A stretch of 64,000 nt of DNA from Herbiconiux aconitum (GCF_024979235.1 NZ_JANLCM010000002.1:1116001-1180000), one strand, 5' to 3'. Positions 1 through 9,425 are shown, numbered from the stretch's first letter. Notes: generated by a model from the sequence alone, not told the origin. Made by a program: numbers and translations.

Positions 1-490
1 AGCGACGCTGCTCGGTGTTGTTCGCGGCGAAGTGCTTGAGCGAGGCTCCGATACCGGTGCTCTGCACCCCGCCCACCCACGCGCCGCCCATGCGCGACGA
101 GAGATGCGGGTCTTCGGAGAAGTACTCGAAGTTGCGGCCGCCGACCGGAGTTCGCTTGAGGTTCACGCCCGGGCCGAGCAGCACGGCGATACCGTGGCCG
201 GCGGCTTCGCGGCCGAGCGCCTCGCCCACCTGGCGCACCAGAACCGGGTCCCACGACGAGCCCAACGCCGCCGCTGTGGGGAAACAGGTGGCCGGATGCG
301 AGTCGAACATCGACATGCCCGATCCGTCGTGCGGCTTCCGCACCCCGTGCGGCCCGTCGCCGAGCCGGATGGCCGGGATGCCGAGGCGCGCGATGGGGCG
401 TGTGCTCCAGGCATCCGCTCCGGCCGTGAGGGAGACCCTCTCGGCAGCGGTGAGCTGCGCGAGCAGATCGGCGGGAGTCGTGTCTGGCAT
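1..490 (-). CDS. Beta-glucosidase, glycoside hydrolase family 3 (partial, N-terminal part)
   Basis: The reverse strand is open from an ATG at 490 to the window edge, giving about 163 residues. The visible part matches the N-terminal domain of GH3 beta-glucosidases, which remove terminal beta-linked sugars by a retaining mechanism. It shows the family pattern IRLGDGPHG, then FPTAAALGSSWDP, LLGPGVNLKRTP, GRNFEYFSEDP and KHFAANNTEQ near the cut. The KHFA.N segment contributes to the substrate pocket. No signal peptide is visible (it begins MPDTTPADLLAQL), so the enzyme is probably cytoplasmic. The catalytic aspartate and the C-terminal domain lie outside the window. It is divergent from the glycosyltransferase at 578. 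The family is clear; the sugar specificity is not. Confidence 0.88.
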   Translation of the reverse strand, partial: MPDTTPADLLAQLTAAERVSLTAGADAWSTRPIARLGIPAIRLGDGPHGVRKPHDGSGMSMFDSHPATCFPTAAALGSSWDPVLVRQVGEALGREAAGHGIAVLLGPGVNLKRTPVGGRNFEYFSEDPHLSSRMGGAWVGGVQSTGIGASLKHFAANNTEQRR

Positions 491-565
491 CAGCCTCCAT
501 GCTAGACGGGCCCACGCGCTCGAGCCCAGAGAAGACGGGCCATGGCAGACGGGCCCGACCTCTGC

Positions 566-571
566 CAGACT
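566..571 (+). promoter_or_regulatory. Putative -10 element of a leaderless promoter before the GT2 gene
   Basis: CAGACT ends exactly six bases before the GTG at 578. The same hexamer-N6-start spacing is seen before several other genes in this window. It supports the GTG at 578 over the upstream in-frame ATG at 542. The match is a short motif only. Confidence 0.4.
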
Positions 572-577
572 TGCCGC

Positions 578-1453
578 GTGACCACCACCGAACTCCTGCC
601 GACCGTCTCGATCGTCATCCCGGCCTACAACGAGGAGGCCGGCATCCGGCACTGCCTCATCGCGGCCATCGAGCAGACCGTGGCGCCGCACGAGATCATC
701 GTGGTCGACAACCGCTCCACCGACGGCACCCGCGCCGCGGTCGAGGCGATGCAGCGGGCGTTCCCGGAGGCCGGCATCCGACTGGTCGAACAGGATGCGG
801 AGCAGGGCATCACGGCCACCCGAAACGCCGGCTTCAACGCGGCGACGGGCACCGTGATCGGGCGGATCGACGCCGATTCGGCGCTCGAGCCCGACTGGGT
901 GGAGCAGGTGCAGAAGGCCTTCGCCACGGGCGAGTTCGTGGCGGCCAGCGGTCCGGTGGAGTACTACGACATGCCGATGCGGGCGTTCGGGCACCACGCC
1001 GACGACACCTTCCGCAAGATCCAGGTGAAGCTCGCGGGCAAGTACGTCTTTCTCTTCGGCACCAACATGGCCATCACGAAAGAGGCGTGGCTCGCCGTTC
1101 GCGACGACGTCTGCCCCGATCACGAAGACCTGATGCACGAAGACATCGACCTCGCTGTGCACCTCGCCCTGAAGGGACTCAAGGTCGGCTACGTCTCGGC
1201 GATGGTGGTGGGCATGTCGGCGAGGCGCCTCGACTCCTCGCCCCGCGACTATCTCTACTACGTCGAGCGTTTCGAACGCACCTACGCGCACCACGGCATC
1301 CACGACCTGCGCCTGCTGGCCCCGATGGCCGTGTTCCTCGGCATCTACCCCGCCCTCCACGCCGAGCGTCGCCTGCACGAGCATCACACGGCGCAGGCCT
1401 GGGGCGGCGTTCCCCACCCGTCCCCGACCGGCGACGCAGCTCCCGCCGACTAG
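578..1453 (+). CDS. Family 2 glycosyltransferase (GT-A fold)
   Basis: A 291-residue protein if it starts at GTG 578; an in-frame ATG at 542 would add 12 residues that look unlike a domain start. The N-terminus reads TVSIVIPAYNEEAGI, the nucleotide-sugar binding strand of GT2 enzymes, followed by VVDNRSTDGT and the metal-binding DxD-type motif in RIDADSAL. A later HEDLMHEDIDLAVHL segment resembles the acidic acceptor or catalytic region. No clear transmembrane helix is seen, so it probably acts at the inner face of the membrane on a cell-surface glycan or lipid acceptor. The acceptor and donor cannot be told from sequence. It converges with the rluD-like gene, with 7 bases between them. Confidence 0.85.
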   Translation: MTTTELLPTVSIVIPAYNEEAGIRHCLIAAIEQTVAPHEIIVVDNRSTDGTRAAVEAMQRAFPEAGIRLVEQDAEQGITATRNAGFNAATGTVIGRIDADSALEPDWVEQVQKAFATGEFVAASGPVEYYDMPMRAFGHHADDTFRKIQVKLAGKYVFLFGTNMAITKEAWLAVRDDVCPDHEDLMHEDIDLAVHLALKGLKVGYVSAMVVGMSARRLDSSPRDYLYYVERFERTYAHHGIHDLRLLAPMAVFLGIYPALHAERRLHEHHTAQAWGGVPHPSPTGDAAPAD

Positions 1454-1460
1454 AGCAGCG

Positions 1461-2381
1461 TCAGTCGGCGGCCACGACGTCGAGGGCGTGCTGCAGGTCG
1501 GCCGGGTAGTGGCTCTCGAACGAGACGTACTCGCGGGTCTCCGGATGCACGAATCCGAGGCGCATCGCGTGCAGCCACTGTCGTGTGAGGCCCAGTCGCG
1601 CCGAGAGCACAGGGTCGGCGCCGTACATCGTGTCTCCGCAGCACGGGTGCCGCTGAGCAGCCATGTGCACCCGGATCTGATGCGTGCGCCCCGTCTCCAG
1701 GTGGATCTCGAGCAGCGTCGCCGCCCGGAACGCTTCGAGCGTCTCGTAGTGCGTCACCGACGGTTTACCCGACGCCGTGACCGCGAACTTCCAGTCCGAG
1801 CGCGGATGCCGCCCGATGGGCGCGTCGATCGTGCCGGCGAAAGGATCGGGGTGCCCCTGCACGAGCGCGTGATAGATCTTGTCGACCTCGCGGTCGTGGA
1901 ACGCCCGCTTCAGCCAGGTGTAGGCGGCCTCGGTCTTCGCCACCACCATCAGGCCGCTGGTGCCCGCATCCAGCCGGTGCACGATGCCCGCTCGCTCGGC
2001 GGCTCCGCTGGTCGCGATGCGGTAGCCCGCACCCGCGAGGGCTCCGAGCACGGTGGGCCCGTCCCAGCCGACCGAGGGATGCGCGGCCACGCCGACCGGC
2101 TTGTCCACCACGATGATGCTGTCGTCGTCGTAGACGACCGTCAGTTCGGGCACGACCACGGCGATGATCTGCGGTTCCTCCCGCGGCGACCACTCGACCG
2201 AGAGCCAGCTGTCACGCCGCAGTTTGTCCGACTTGCCGACGGTGCGGCCGTCGACGGTCACTCCCCCGGCGTCGACGACCTCGGCCGCGAAGGTGCGCGA
2301 GAATCCGAGCAACTTGGCGATGCCGGCATCCACGCGGGTGCCGTCGAGTCCGTCGGGAACGGGGAGGGTGCGCGATTCCAT
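1461..2381 (-). CDS. RluD-family 23S rRNA pseudouridine synthase
   Basis: A 306-residue RluA/RluD-type enzyme that isomerises uridine to pseudouridine in RNA. An S4 RNA-binding domain covers about residues 12-60 ([20 protein letters not shown]). The catalytic motif [10 protein letters not shown] is at about 135-144, with D138 the predicted nucleophile. The C-terminal [12 protein letters not shown] is also typical. The ATG at 2381 overlaps the lspA stop codon by one base (TGATG), so the gene is translationally coupled to lspA and is the last gene of the cluster. The lspA-rluD order is common in bacteria. The exact target uridines cannot be assigned. Confidence 0.92.
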   Translation of the reverse strand: MESRTLPVPDGLDGTRVDAGIAKLLGFSRTFAAEVVDAGGVTVDGRTVGKSDKLRRDSWLSVEWSPREEPQIIAVVVPELTVVYDDDSIIVVDKPVGVAAHPSVGWDGPTVLGALAGAGYRIATSGAAERAGIVHRLDAGTSGLMVVAKTEAAYTWLKRAFHDREVDKIYHALVQGHPDPFAGTIDAPIGRHPRSDWKFAVTASGKPSVTHYETLEAFRAATLLEIHLETGRTHQIRVHMAAQRHPCCGDTMYGADPVLSARLGLTRQWLHAMRLGFVHPETREYVSFESHYPADLQHALDVVAAD

Positions 2382-2947
2382 CAGACCTGCTCGTGCTCTT
2401 CCTGCTCGTGCTCGTCGCTCTTCTGCTCGACGTGGTCGCTCTGACGCGTGCCATCTAGGCCGATGCCGCGGATGGTGAGAATGAGGAACAGCACCATCGC
2501 GGCGGTGATCGATACGTCGGCCAGGTTGAAGATGGCCGGTAGGAGCGGGATCGTGATGAAGTCGATCACGTGCCCCACGCCGAAGCCCGGCTCCTTGAAC
2601 AGCCGGTCGAGCAGGTTGCCGAGTGTTCCGCCGAGCAGAAGGCCGAACACGACGGCCCAGGCGAGCGAACGGATGCGCCGCGCGAACCAGATGATGAAGA
2701 CGGTGACGGCGGCGGCGAGGATCGAGAAGATCCAGGTGTAGGCGTTTCCGATCGAGAACGCGGCACCGGAGTTCTTCACAAAGTGAAATTGGATGAGGTC
2801 GCCCACAACGGGGACGACCTCACCCAATTCAAGATTCTGAACAACCAGAAGCTTCGTGATCTGATCGATGGCGACCGACGCTGCTGCGACGGCCACCAGG
2901 ACGATCAGGACCCGGGGACGAACTCTCGAACGTTCCCTATCCGCCAA
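2381..2947 (-). CDS. lspA: Lipoprotein signal peptidase (signal peptidase II)
   Basis: A 188-residue membrane aspartyl protease that cleaves the signal peptide of prolipoproteins after diacylglyceryl transfer. Four hydrophobic helices are visible. Both catalytic aspartates sit in conserved contexts: NLLDRL (D114) and FNLADVSI (D144). The best start is a TTG at 2947 that overlaps the end of divIVA by 11 bases. No strong ribosome-binding site precedes it, so translational coupling is likely. The C-terminal tail is short, highly charged and repetitive (His, Glu, Gln, Asp), coded by a low-complexity stretch near 2384-2440. Tat lipoproteins such as the amine oxidase at 44533 would be substrates. 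Confidence 0.95.
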   Translation of the reverse strand: MADRERSRVRPRVLIVLVAVAAASVAIDQITKLLVVQNLELGEVVPVVGDLIQFHFVKNSGAAFSIGNAYTWIFSILAAAVTVFIIWFARRIRSLAWAVVFGLLLGGTLGNLLDRLFKEPGFGVGHVIDFITIPLLPAIFNLADVSITAAMVLFLILTIRGIGLDGTRQSDHVEQKSDEHEQEEHEQV

Positions 2948-3569
2948 AGCCGCTGAAGCTGGTCGACGGGCTCTTCTCGCCGTCGACGCTCGACGACGTC
3001 AGGTCTTTGAGCTGGTCTTCGATGTAGGTCTTCAGACCCGCGCGGTAGTCCTTCTCGAAGGTGCGCAGTTCGTCGATGCGGTGCTCGATGCCGGCCTTCT
3101 CCTGGTTGAGACGGGCCAGCTCGTTGCGCTGCTTGGTCTCGGCCTCAGCCACGATGCGAGCGGCGGTGGCATGACCTTCCGCGATGAGGGCGTCGCGCTT
3201 GTCGGCGCCTTCCTTCACGTGCTCGTCGTGCAGGCGGCGGGCCAGCTGCAGGAGGTTCGTGGTCGAACCGGTCTCGTCGTCGACATCGACGGCCGGAGCG
3301 GCGGCGACAGGTGCCGGAACCTCGGCGACGGGCGCGGGGGCCTCGACGACGACCTCTTCGACGACCGCAGCAGCCTCGACCGGAGCAGCAGCCACGGGGG
3401 CGCCGCCGGTCTCGAGCTGAGCCTTCAGCTCCTCGTTCTCCTGCGTCAGCCGACGAAGCTCGACGACGACCTCGTCGAGGAAGTCATCGACCTCGTCCTG
3501 GTCGTAACCTTCACGGAACTTGGTCTGAGAAAATCTCTTGTTAACAACATCTTCCGGAGTTAACGCCAT
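2937..3569 (-). CDS. divIVA: DivIVA / Wag31 polar growth and division scaffold
   Basis: A 210-residue protein beginning MALTPEDVVNKRFSQTKFREGYDQ, the conserved DivIVA N-terminal domain that binds curved membrane. A short coiled coil follows, ending in about VVELRRLTQENEELKAQLE. An Ala/Pro/Val-rich linker of roughly 50 residues comes next, then a second predicted coiled coil (LQLARRLHDEHVKEGADKRDALIAEGHATAAR onward in shorter blocks). In actinobacteria DivIVA (Wag31) marks the cell pole and directs peptidoglycan insertion there. The start is ATG 3569 with an AAGGGTGG-type ribosome-binding site just upstream. A perfect inverted repeat lies 40-57 bases upstream. Confidence 0.95.
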   Translation of the reverse strand: MALTPEDVVNKRFSQTKFREGYDQDEVDDFLDEVVVELRRLTQENEELKAQLETGGAPVAAAPVEAAAVVEEVVVEAPAPVAEVPAPVAAAPAVDVDDETGSTTNLLQLARRLHDEHVKEGADKRDALIAEGHATAARIVAEAETKQRNELARLNQEKAGIEHRIDELRTFEKDYRAGLKTYIEDQLKDLTSSSVDGEKSPSTSFSGFGG

Positions 3570-3608
3570 GGTTTTCCACCCTTATTGCTTTGACAACAGT
3601 GATAACGC

Positions 3609-3626
3609 GTTGCTAACCGTAGCAAC
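3609..3626. promoter_or_regulatory. Inverted repeat upstream of divIVA
   Basis: GTTGCTA-ACCG-TAGCAAC, a perfect 7-bp inverted repeat in the 128-bp gap between yggT and divIVA. It is AT-richer than its surroundings and lies where the divIVA promoter should be. It could be an operator or a small hairpin; it has no T-tract of a classic terminator. Confidence 0.4.
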
Positions 3627-3697
3627 ATTCCCGACGAACGTCCCGTGAACGGGACGATCAGTTTGAGGAGCCGTTGTGTTCAGGATACATGGGCACC

Positions 3698-4003
3698 CTA
3701 TTGCGAACGCACGAAACCGGCCACCGAGAGCGCGATGATGACGATCAGCATCACGATGCTCCACCCGAAATCCAGCGAGATCGAGCCCACCCGGAGAGGC
3801 GGGATGACGCGCCGGAAGAACCGGATCGGCGGGTCGGTGACGGTATACGTCACCTCAGCGAGCACCAGCAGGGCTCCGGCCGGTCGCCAGTCACGGCGAA
3901 CCGTCCGGACGAGGTCCAGGATGAACCGGCCCCACATCAGGAAGAAGTACAGCAGCAGCGCGAAATAGACGACGGTCGCGATGATGGTGACGAGGGAACC
4001 CAC
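3698..4003 (-). CDS. YggT/YlmG family membrane protein
   Basis: A 101-residue integral membrane protein with two hydrophobic segments, about residues 4-24 and 78-98. Between them is the family signature PPIRFFRRVIPPLRVGSISLDFG. YggT/YlmG proteins are found next to sepF and divIVA in many Gram-positive bacteria and plastids and are linked to division-site or nucleoid organisation, but the biochemical role is not settled. Here the gene lies 7 bases after sepF and before divIVA, so it belongs to the same transcription unit. Confidence 0.88.
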   Translation of the reverse strand: MGSLVTIIATVVYFALLLYFFLMWGRFILDLVRTVRRDWRPAGALLVLAEVTYTVTDPPIRFFRRVIPPLRVGSISLDFGWSIVMLIVIIALSVAGFVRSQ

Positions 4004-4010
4004 TCAGTAA

Positions 4011-4502
4011 TTATGACTGGACGAAGAAGGAAGTTTCTGCGCGAGCTTCGCCGGCGGCGTCTCCGGAGACCGAGACATGCGACGGCGAGAGCAAGAAGAC
4101 CTTGCTCGTGACGCGCTCGATCTTGCCGTAGAGGCCCTGCGACAGGCCGCCCGCGAAGTCGATCAGGCGGCGCGCATCGGCATCCGTCATCTGCGACAGA
4201 TTGATGATCACCGGGATGCCTTCGCGGAAGTTCTCGGCGATGACCTGGGCGTCCTTGTACTGCTTGGGGTGGACGGTGAGGATCTCATTCATTTCAGCAG
4301 GAGCCACATTCTTCGTGTGCGAGGTCTTGCGGAGCGGCGTGACCGGGGCGCGGTTCGCGACGGGCGCCTGGGAGACGGTCGCCTGCGGGTGCGGATGCGG
4401 CACAGGAGCCACGGGCGCGGCCTGAGCGGGCGCCTCGTCGTATTCGAGTTCTTCGTCGGCGAGACCCAGGTAAACCATGGTCTTGCGCAGTGGGTTGGCC
4501 AT
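4011..4502 (-). CDS. sepF: Cell division protein SepF
   Basis: A 163-residue protein that tethers FtsZ to the membrane in organisms lacking FtsA, as in actinobacteria. The N-terminus ([18 protein letters not shown]) fits the amphipathic membrane-binding helix. An Ala/Pro/His-rich linker follows to about residue 70. The C-terminal SepF domain carries [19 protein letters not shown] and [18 protein letters not shown]. The ATG at 4502 is preceded by GGAGG with five bases of spacing. It follows ylmE in the order ftsZ-ylmE-sepF-yggT-divIVA. Confidence 0.95.
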   Translation of the reverse strand: MANPLRKTMVYLGLADEELEYDEAPAQAAPVAPVPHPHPQATVSQAPVANRAPVTPLRKTSHTKNVAPAEMNEILTVHPKQYKDAQVIAENFREGIPVIINLSQMTDADARRLIDFAGGLSQGLYGKIERVTSKVFLLSPSHVSVSGDAAGEARAETSFFVQS

Positions 4503-4540
4503 GCGAACCTCCGGTAGCGGTAACTTTTCCTACCCCGAGA

Positions 4541-5230
4541 TTAAACGCGCACGGGCCGGTTTCCCGTGATTGCGGTGCCGATGCGGAGGTGTGTCGCGCC
4601 TTCGGCGATCGCTTCGCGGAAGTCGTGCGACATCCCGGCCGAGATCGACGTCGCGCCGGGCACGACGCGCGCCACCGTGTCGCGGAGTTCTCGGAGACGC
4701 GCGAACGCCGGCCGAGGCTCTTCGCCCAGCGGCGCGACGGCCATCACGCCGAGCAGTCGCAACCCCTCGGCAGCGGCGATTGCTTCGGACAGGGATGGCA
4801 CCTCGGCCGGCTGCGCTCCCCCGCGTTCGGGGTCATCGGTGAGGTTGACCTGCAAGAAGCAGTCGATCGGGGGCGTGCCGGCCGCCAGCGCCGCGATGAG
4901 TGCTTCGCGGTCGATCGAATGGATGACGCGGGCGTACTCGCGCACCTGACGCGCCTTCTTGGTCTGCAACTGCCCGATGAAGTGCCAGTCGAGCTCGAGA
5001 TCGGCGAGTTCGAGCGCCTTCTCACGCGCCTCCTGGTGGCGGTTCTCGCCGAAGTCGCGCACCCCGAGCGCGTAGAGCTCCCGCACCAGCGACGCCGGAT
5101 GGAACTTGGTCACCACGATGGTGGTGAGTTTGGCCGGATCGCGGCCCGCCGCGTGGGCGGCATCCGCGATCCGGCCGGTCACCTCGTTCAGGCGCTCGGA
5201 GAGCGAGAGTTCACTCGGGAGCTCTGTCAC
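4541..5230 (-). CDS. ylmE: YggS/PLPBP family pyridoxal-phosphate homeostasis protein
   Basis: A 229-residue PLP-binding protein with an alanine-racemase-like barrel but no catalytic partner domain. The PLP lysine sits in LTTIVVTKFHPAS (about K42 of this start). Further family motifs are DFGENRHQEAREK, WHFIGQLQTKK and the phosphate loop LRIGTAITGNR at the C-terminus. The family controls the free PLP pool and amino-acid balance. The GTG at 5230 follows the ftsZ stop by 7 bases, so the two are co-translated. Its place between ftsZ and sepF is conserved in Gram-positive dcw clusters. Confidence 0.92.
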   Translation of the reverse strand: MTELPSELSLSERLNEVTGRIADAAHAAGRDPAKLTTIVVTKFHPASLVRELYALGVRDFGENRHQEAREKALELADLELDWHFIGQLQTKKARQVREYARVIHSIDREALIAALAAGTPPIDCFLQVNLTDDPERGGAQPAEVPSLSEAIAAAEGLRLLGVMAVAPLGEEPRPAFARLRELRDTVARVVPGATSISAGMSHDFREAIAEGATHLRIGTAITGNRPVRV

Positions 5231-5237
5231 GCGTTAC

Positions 5238-6440
5238 CTACTTCAGGAAGTCGGGGACGTCCAGATCGGCGTCGTCGTCTTCTGACGCGGGATCGAGCGC
5301 GACCGCACCGGTGAGCCCGAGATCGCTCGCGGGAGCCGACCAGGTCTGCTGCTGCGGAGCGGGCGCCTCTTCGACCACCTCGGTCTTCTGCTCGCGACGG
5401 AGGGTCGCGGTGGCGGCGCCCCGACCGAAGGGGTCGCCCTCGTCTTTCGCGGCGACGAAGCCGCCGCGGCGCGTGTCGATCGAGGCGTTCGGCTCACCGC
5501 CGTCGAATCCGGCCGCGATGACGGTGACGCGCACCTCGTCGCCGAGGGTGTCGTCGATCACGGCGCCGAAGATGATGTTGGCTTCGGGGTGCACCGCATC
5601 CTGAACCAGCTTGGCGGCGTCGTTGATCTCGAAGATGCCGAGGTTCGACCCGCCCTGGATGGAGAGCAGCACTCCGTGCGCTCCGTCGATCGACGCCTCG
5701 AGGAGCGGGCTCGCGACCGCCAGTTCGGCCGCCTTGATGGCGCGGTCGGCGCCCCGCGACGAACCGATGCCCATGAGGGCCGATCCTGCACCCTGCATGA
5801 CCGACTTCACGTCGGCGAAGTCGAGGTTGATGAGGCCCGGGGTGGTGATGAGGTCGGTGATGCCCTGCACACCGGCGAGCAGCACCTGGTCGGCCGTGGA
5901 GAAGGCCTCGAGCATGCTGATGCCGCGGTCGCTGATCTCGAGCAGGCGGTCGTTGGGCACCACGATGAGGGTGTCGACCTCGTTCTTCAGTGTGGCGACA
6001 CCGTCTTCGGCCTGGGCGGCGCGGCGCTTGCCCTCGAAGCCGAAGGGCTTCGTGACGACACCGATCGTCAGAGCACCGATCGACTTCGCGATTCGGGCGA
6101 CGACAGGGGCGCCACCGGTTCCGGTTCCGCCACCTTCACCCGCGGTCACGAACACCATGTCGGCGCCGGCCAGTGCCTCTTCGATCTCTTCTGCGTGGTC
6201 TTCGGCGGCACGGCGGCCCACCTCGGGGTCGGCTCCGGCGCCGAGCCCACGGGTGATCTCGCGACCGACGTCGAGCTTGACGTCGGCGTCGCTCATCAGC
6301 AGCGCCTGCGCGTCGGTGTTGATGGCGATGAACTCGACTCCGCGAAGACCGAGCTCGATCATGCGGTTCACGGCGTTCACGCCGCCGCCGCCGATGCCGA
6401 CGACCTTGATTACGGCTAGGTAGTTCTGGTTTGAAGTCAC
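5238..6440 (-). CDS. ftsZ: Cell division GTPase FtsZ
   Basis: A 400-residue tubulin-like GTPase that assembles the Z ring. The tubulin signature GGGTGTG is at about residues 103-109, with the first glycine loop [14 protein letters not shown] near 15-28. The T7 loop NLDFAD (N205-D210) supplies the catalytic aspartates for the neighbouring subunit. A variable Ala/Thr/Gln-rich linker leads to the conserved C-terminal peptide DLDVPDFLK, which binds SepF and other partners. The GTG start at 6440 has GGAGG seven bases upstream. A 145-bp gap with an inverted repeat separates it from ftsQ and probably contains its own promoter. Confidence 0.98.
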   Translation of the reverse strand: MTSNQNYLAVIKVVGIGGGGVNAVNRMIELGLRGVEFIAINTDAQALLMSDADVKLDVGREITRGLGAGADPEVGRRAAEDHAEEIEEALAGADMVFVTAGEGGGTGTGGAPVVARIAKSIGALTIGVVTKPFGFEGKRRAAQAEDGVATLKNEVDTLIVVPNDRLLEISDRGISMLEAFSTADQVLLAGVQGITDLITTPGLINLDFADVKSVMQGAGSALMGIGSSRGADRAIKAAELAVASPLLEASIDGAHGVLLSIQGGSNLGIFEINDAAKLVQDAVHPEANIIFGAVIDDTLGDEVRVTVIAAGFDGGEPNASIDTRRGGFVAAKDEGDPFGRGAATATLRREQKTEVVEEAPAPQQQTWSAPASDLGLTGAVALDPASEDDDADLDVPDFLK

Positions 6441-6467
6441 GTCCGGCCTCCGCTGAAACGTTTGGGC

Positions 6468-6485
6468 TAGAACCTTAAAGTTCTA
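6468..6485. promoter_or_regulatory. Inverted repeat in the ftsZ upstream region
   Basis: TAGAAC-CTTAAA-GTTCTA is a perfect 6-bp inverted repeat with an AT-rich centre, lying 28-45 bases before the ftsZ start in the only sizeable gap between ftsQ and ftsZ. The surrounding 6441-6585 stretch is AT-rich for this genome and is the likely ftsZ promoter region. An FtsR homologue, known in corynebacteria as an ftsZ activator, is encoded at 41000-41755 and is a candidate binder; that link is inference. Confidence 0.45.
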
Positions 6486-6585
6486 CTTGAAAGTTAATGT
6501 TATTCCGAGTATGTATTTCCTAGACATGAACCTAGGCGACGATGCCCGGGCCGCCCACGACGCCGCGCCGCGTGTCGCGATTGCT

Positions 6586-8001
6586 TCAGCGGATGACGGG
6601 GCTCTGCGGGCTCGACACGTCGTACTCGACCGGCAGCGACGGGTCTTGCGTGGCGATCAGGCGCTGCAGGATGCGCGCCTTCAGATCCGAGTCGTCGGCG
6701 TCTCCCCAGACCACGCGTTGGCCCGCGCCGGTGAACACCATCGTGACGCTGTCGGGCGTGGTGCCGCTGATGCGGTCGACCTGGGCGATCAGGGCATCCG
6801 GCAGCGACATCAGCACGGCCGAGGCCGCCCGGAAACCGGCACTGCCGATCTCGGTGCCCGTGAGATCGAGCACCGGGAAACCCGGGATGCGCTCCGGCGA
6901 CTCCTGCACGGAGACACCGGCCGAGTCGATCAGCGTGAAACCGGCGTCGTTCTGTACCTGGGCGACGGGGCGCCGTTCGATGATGCGCACGGCGAGCGTG
7001 TCGGGCGGGCGGGCCTCGACCGAATACGACTCGATGTACGGGAACTGGGCCAGGTCACGCTCGATCGCCCCGTAGTCGACCAGGGCGAGCGGGCGGCCGA
7101 GCTGGTCGTCGAGGGCGGTGGTGACCGTCGTGGGGTCGAGCCGGGTGAGTCCCTCGACCGTGAGCGTGCGCACCGCGAGGAGCGGCGAATAGGCGGCCAG
7201 CAGCACCACCACGACCAGAGCGGCGACGGATGCTCCGGAGATGAGCCAGGCCATCCGGCGTCGGCGGGAGCGTTGGGTGAAGCGGCGCGACTCGGCTTTT
7301 TCGTAGCGACGGCGGTCTTTGATGGCGGCGCGGAGGGTGGCTGTGCCTATTGCCGCGCCGCCGCTACTGCGGCGCGGGGGGACATGCTCCGGGGAGGTCG
7401 CTGCCGCGGCCTCGCCGTCGCCCTGGGTTGTCTGGGAGGGCCCCGTTGTCTTCGGTCGCGTGCGTGACTTCTTGCCGAGAGGGACGGTGGCATTCGGATC
7501 TGACGGGGCAGCGGCCTCGGTGCGCGACTTCTTGCCGAGGGGGACGGTTGCGTTCGCGTCGGACGGCGCGGCGGACTCCGTGCGCGACTTCTTGCCGAAG
7601 CGGACGCTTGCGTTCGCGTCTGATGGGGTGGCGGGCGGCGGGGTGGGGTCGTCGTCGGCCGCTGAGGCGGGGGTGGTCCACCAGGGGGCGGCGTCGGTGG
7701 TGCGTCGGGCGGGGCGCGCGGGAGGTGGGGTCTGGGTGGCGCGCGGAGACGCGAGCGGCTGGGAGGGGCTCGGGGTGGTGCGGGAGGCGCGGGCCGACGG
7801 GGGCAGGGGGTCGATGGGAGCCGTTTCGGCGTCGCGCACGTCGATGGGGGCGCGGGTGGGCTTCGACGCGGGGGGCGCATCCGGGGCTGCGGGCGACGGC
7901 CGCTTCTTGGCCGGCTTGGGGCGCGCCGAACGGCCCGCAGAAGCCGGGGGGTCGACCGGCGGCGGGGGCGGCGGTGGCGTGATGCCCGGTGGCCTCTTCA
8001 C
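6586..8001 (-). CDS. ftsQ: Cell division protein FtsQ with long repetitive cytoplasmic tail
   Basis: A 471-residue bitopic divisome protein. The usual FtsQ is about 250-300 residues; here about 220 extra N-terminal residues form a disordered Pro/Ala/Ser/Arg-rich cytoplasmic tail. Residues about 127-186 hold three copies of a 20-residue repeat containing GKKSRT. The membrane segment is about 250-271 (after the basic stretch RSRRRR), then comes the POTRA domain ([14 protein letters not shown]) and the FtsQ beta domain. The GTG at 8001 has GGGAGGAGA upstream and overlaps the murC stop (GTGA). The tail also contains a 74-bp segment similar to an intergenic site at 38743. Confidence 0.93.
   Translation of the reverse strand: MKRPPGITPPPPPPPVDPPASAGRSARPKPAKKRPSPAAPDAPPASKPTRAPIDVRDAETAPIDPLPPSARASRTTPSPSQPLASPRATQTPPPARPARRTTDAAPWWTTPASAADDDPTPPPATPSDANASVRFGKKSRTESAAPSDANATVPLGKKSRTEAAAPSDPNATVPLGKKSRTRPKTTGPSQTTQGDGEAAAATSPEHVPPRRSSGGAAIGTATLRAAIKDRRRYEKAESRRFTQRSRRRRMAWLISGASVAALVVVVLLAAYSPLLAVRTLTVEGLTRLDPTTVTTALDDQLGRPLALVDYGAIERDLAQFPYIESYSVEARPPDTLAVRIIERRPVAQVQNDAGFTLIDSAGVSVQESPERIPGFPVLDLTGTEIGSAGFRAASAVLMSLPDALIAQVDRISGTTPDSVTMVFTGAGQRVVWGDADDSDLKARILQRLIATQDPSLPVEYDVSSPQSPVIR
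7381..7454. repeat. Dispersed repeat, copy 1 (inside ftsQ)
   Basis: By eye, 7381-7454 aligns without gaps to 38743-38816, with roughly 80% identity. Shared blocks include GAGGTCGCTG, CGCGGCCTCGC and CCCTGGGT. Copy 1 lies in the region coding for ftsQ residues about 183-207, next to the 60-bp tandem repeats. Copy 2 is intergenic. Just beyond copy 1 is a GC-rich inverted repeat (about 7352-7376). Confidence 0.6.
7460..7639. repeat. Three 60-bp tandem repeats inside ftsQ
   Basis: Units begin at about 7460, 7520 and 7580, each opening with GTGCG[CT]GACTTCTTGCCGA. The period of 60 bp keeps the reading frame and gives the 20-residue repeat in the FtsQ tail. The copies differ at several positions, so the repeat is not brand-new. 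Confidence 0.85.
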
Positions 8002-9425
8002 TCTCCTCCCGCACCCGCACGGGAGGACGACGAGGAGGCCTGCTCGAGCGAATCGAGCAACTGCGGCACGATGAGGTTCACGTCGCCGCAGCCGAGCGTG
8101 ACCACGAAGTCACCGGGCCGGGCGTACGACGCGAGGAAGTCGGCCGCGCGCTGCCAGTCGTCGATGTAGGTGACGTGCGATGCGTCGTCGAAACGCGACG
8201 AAACCGTCTCGCCCGTGACACCGGGGATCGGATCTTCGCGCGCCCCGCAGACGTCGAGCACGATCGTGAAGTCGGCGGTTCGCTCCAACGTCGACGCGAA
8301 CTCCCCTGCCATCAGCTGCGTGCGGCTGTAGAGGTGCGGCTGGTGCACCGCGATGATGCGGCCCTCCCCCACCACCGTGCGCGCCGCCGTCAGCGCCGCG
8401 TCGACCTCGGTGGGGTGGTGGGCGTAGTCGTCGTAGACGCTCACGCCGCCGACGGTGCCGTGCAGTTCGAACCGGCGGCCGGTGCCGCCGAAGGAGCCCA
8501 CGGCGGCGATGGCCGCATCCGGAGCGAAGCCCAGCCCCACCAGCACGGCCACGGCTCCCGTGGCATTGATGGCGTTGTGGTGCCCGGGCACACGCAGCAA
8601 GCCCGGGTAGCTGACGCCCTCGTGGTCGACGACGTACCGCACCGGGCCGGAGGTGTCGATGGAGTGCACCCGGAAGTCGGCATCGGGAGCTTCGCCGAAG
8701 GTGAGCACCCGGGGGTGCGACACCCGCGACGACACCCGCAGCGCGCCCGCGTCGTCGGAGGAGATCACCACGAGTTCGGATGCCGCGTCGGCGAACCGCA
8801 CGAACGCATCCTCCACCGCTTCGACCGAGCCGTAGTGGTCGAGGTGGTCGGGGTCGACGTTCGTGATCAGCGCCACGGCGGTGTCGTAGAGCAGGAACGA
8901 CCCGTCGGATTCGTCGGCCTCCACCACGAAGATCTCACCGTCACCGAGGGCGGAGCTCGTGCCGAGCTCGGAGATGACACCACCGTTCACGAACGAGGGC
9001 TCCTGCTCGAGTTCGAGCAGCGCGGTGACGATCATGCCGGTGGAGGTGGTCTTGCCGTGCGCGCCGGCGACCGCGATGAGTCGCTGCTTGTTCACGAGCC
9101 AGGCCAGCGCCTGCGAGCGATGCAGAATGGTCAGACCCCGCTCCTGGGCGGCGAGGTATTCGGGGTTGTCGGCCCAGAGCGCACTCGTCACCACGAGGGT
9201 GTCGGCGTCGCCGATGTTCGTGGCGTCGTGCCCGACGGCCACCGGGATGTCTTGGGCACGGAGCTTCGCGGCGGTCTTCGAGTCGCTGCGGTCGGAGCCC
9301 GTGACGGTGAGACCGGACGCCTTGAACAGGCGGGCGATGCCACTCATCCCCGCTCCGCCGATGCCCACGAAGTGCACGGCGCCGAGGGTGTCGGGAATCT
9401 CGATCGAGAGGTCGGGCTTGATCAC
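7998..9425 (-). CDS. murC: UDP-N-acetylmuramate--L-alanine ligase
   Basis: A 475-residue Mur ligase that adds the first amino acid to UDP-MurNAc. The N-terminal nucleotide domain begins [17 protein letters not shown] ([16 protein letters not shown]). The ATP P-loop is [12 protein letters not shown]. The central motifs HLDHYGS and the C-terminal [11 protein letters not shown] follow the family. Start is GTG 9425. The gene lies 76 bases after murG and overlaps ftsQ by 4 bases. In B-type peptidoglycan lineages MurC adds glycine instead of alanine; the sequence does not decide which applies here. Confidence 0.96.
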   Translation of the reverse strand: MIKPDLSIEIPDTLGAVHFVGIGGAGMSGIARLFKASGLTVTGSDRSDSKTAAKLRAQDIPVAVGHDATNIGDADTLVVTSALWADNPEYLAAQERGLTILHRSQALAWLVNKQRLIAVAGAHGKTTSTGMIVTALLELEQEPSFVNGGVISELGTSSALGDGEIFVVEADESDGSFLLYDTAVALITNVDPDHLDHYGSVEAVEDAFVRFADAASELVVISSDDAGALRVSSRVSHPRVLTFGEAPDADFRVHSIDTSGPVRYVVDHEGVSYPGLLRVPGHHNAINATGAVAVLVGLGFAPDAAIAAVGSFGGTGRRFELHGTVGGVSVYDDYAHHPTEVDAALTAARTVVGEGRIIAVHQPHLYSRTQLMAGEFASTLERTADFTIVLDVCGAREDPIPGVTGETVSSRFDDASHVTYIDDWQRAADFLASYARPGDFVVTLGCGDVNLIVPQLLDSLEQASSSSSRAGAGGE

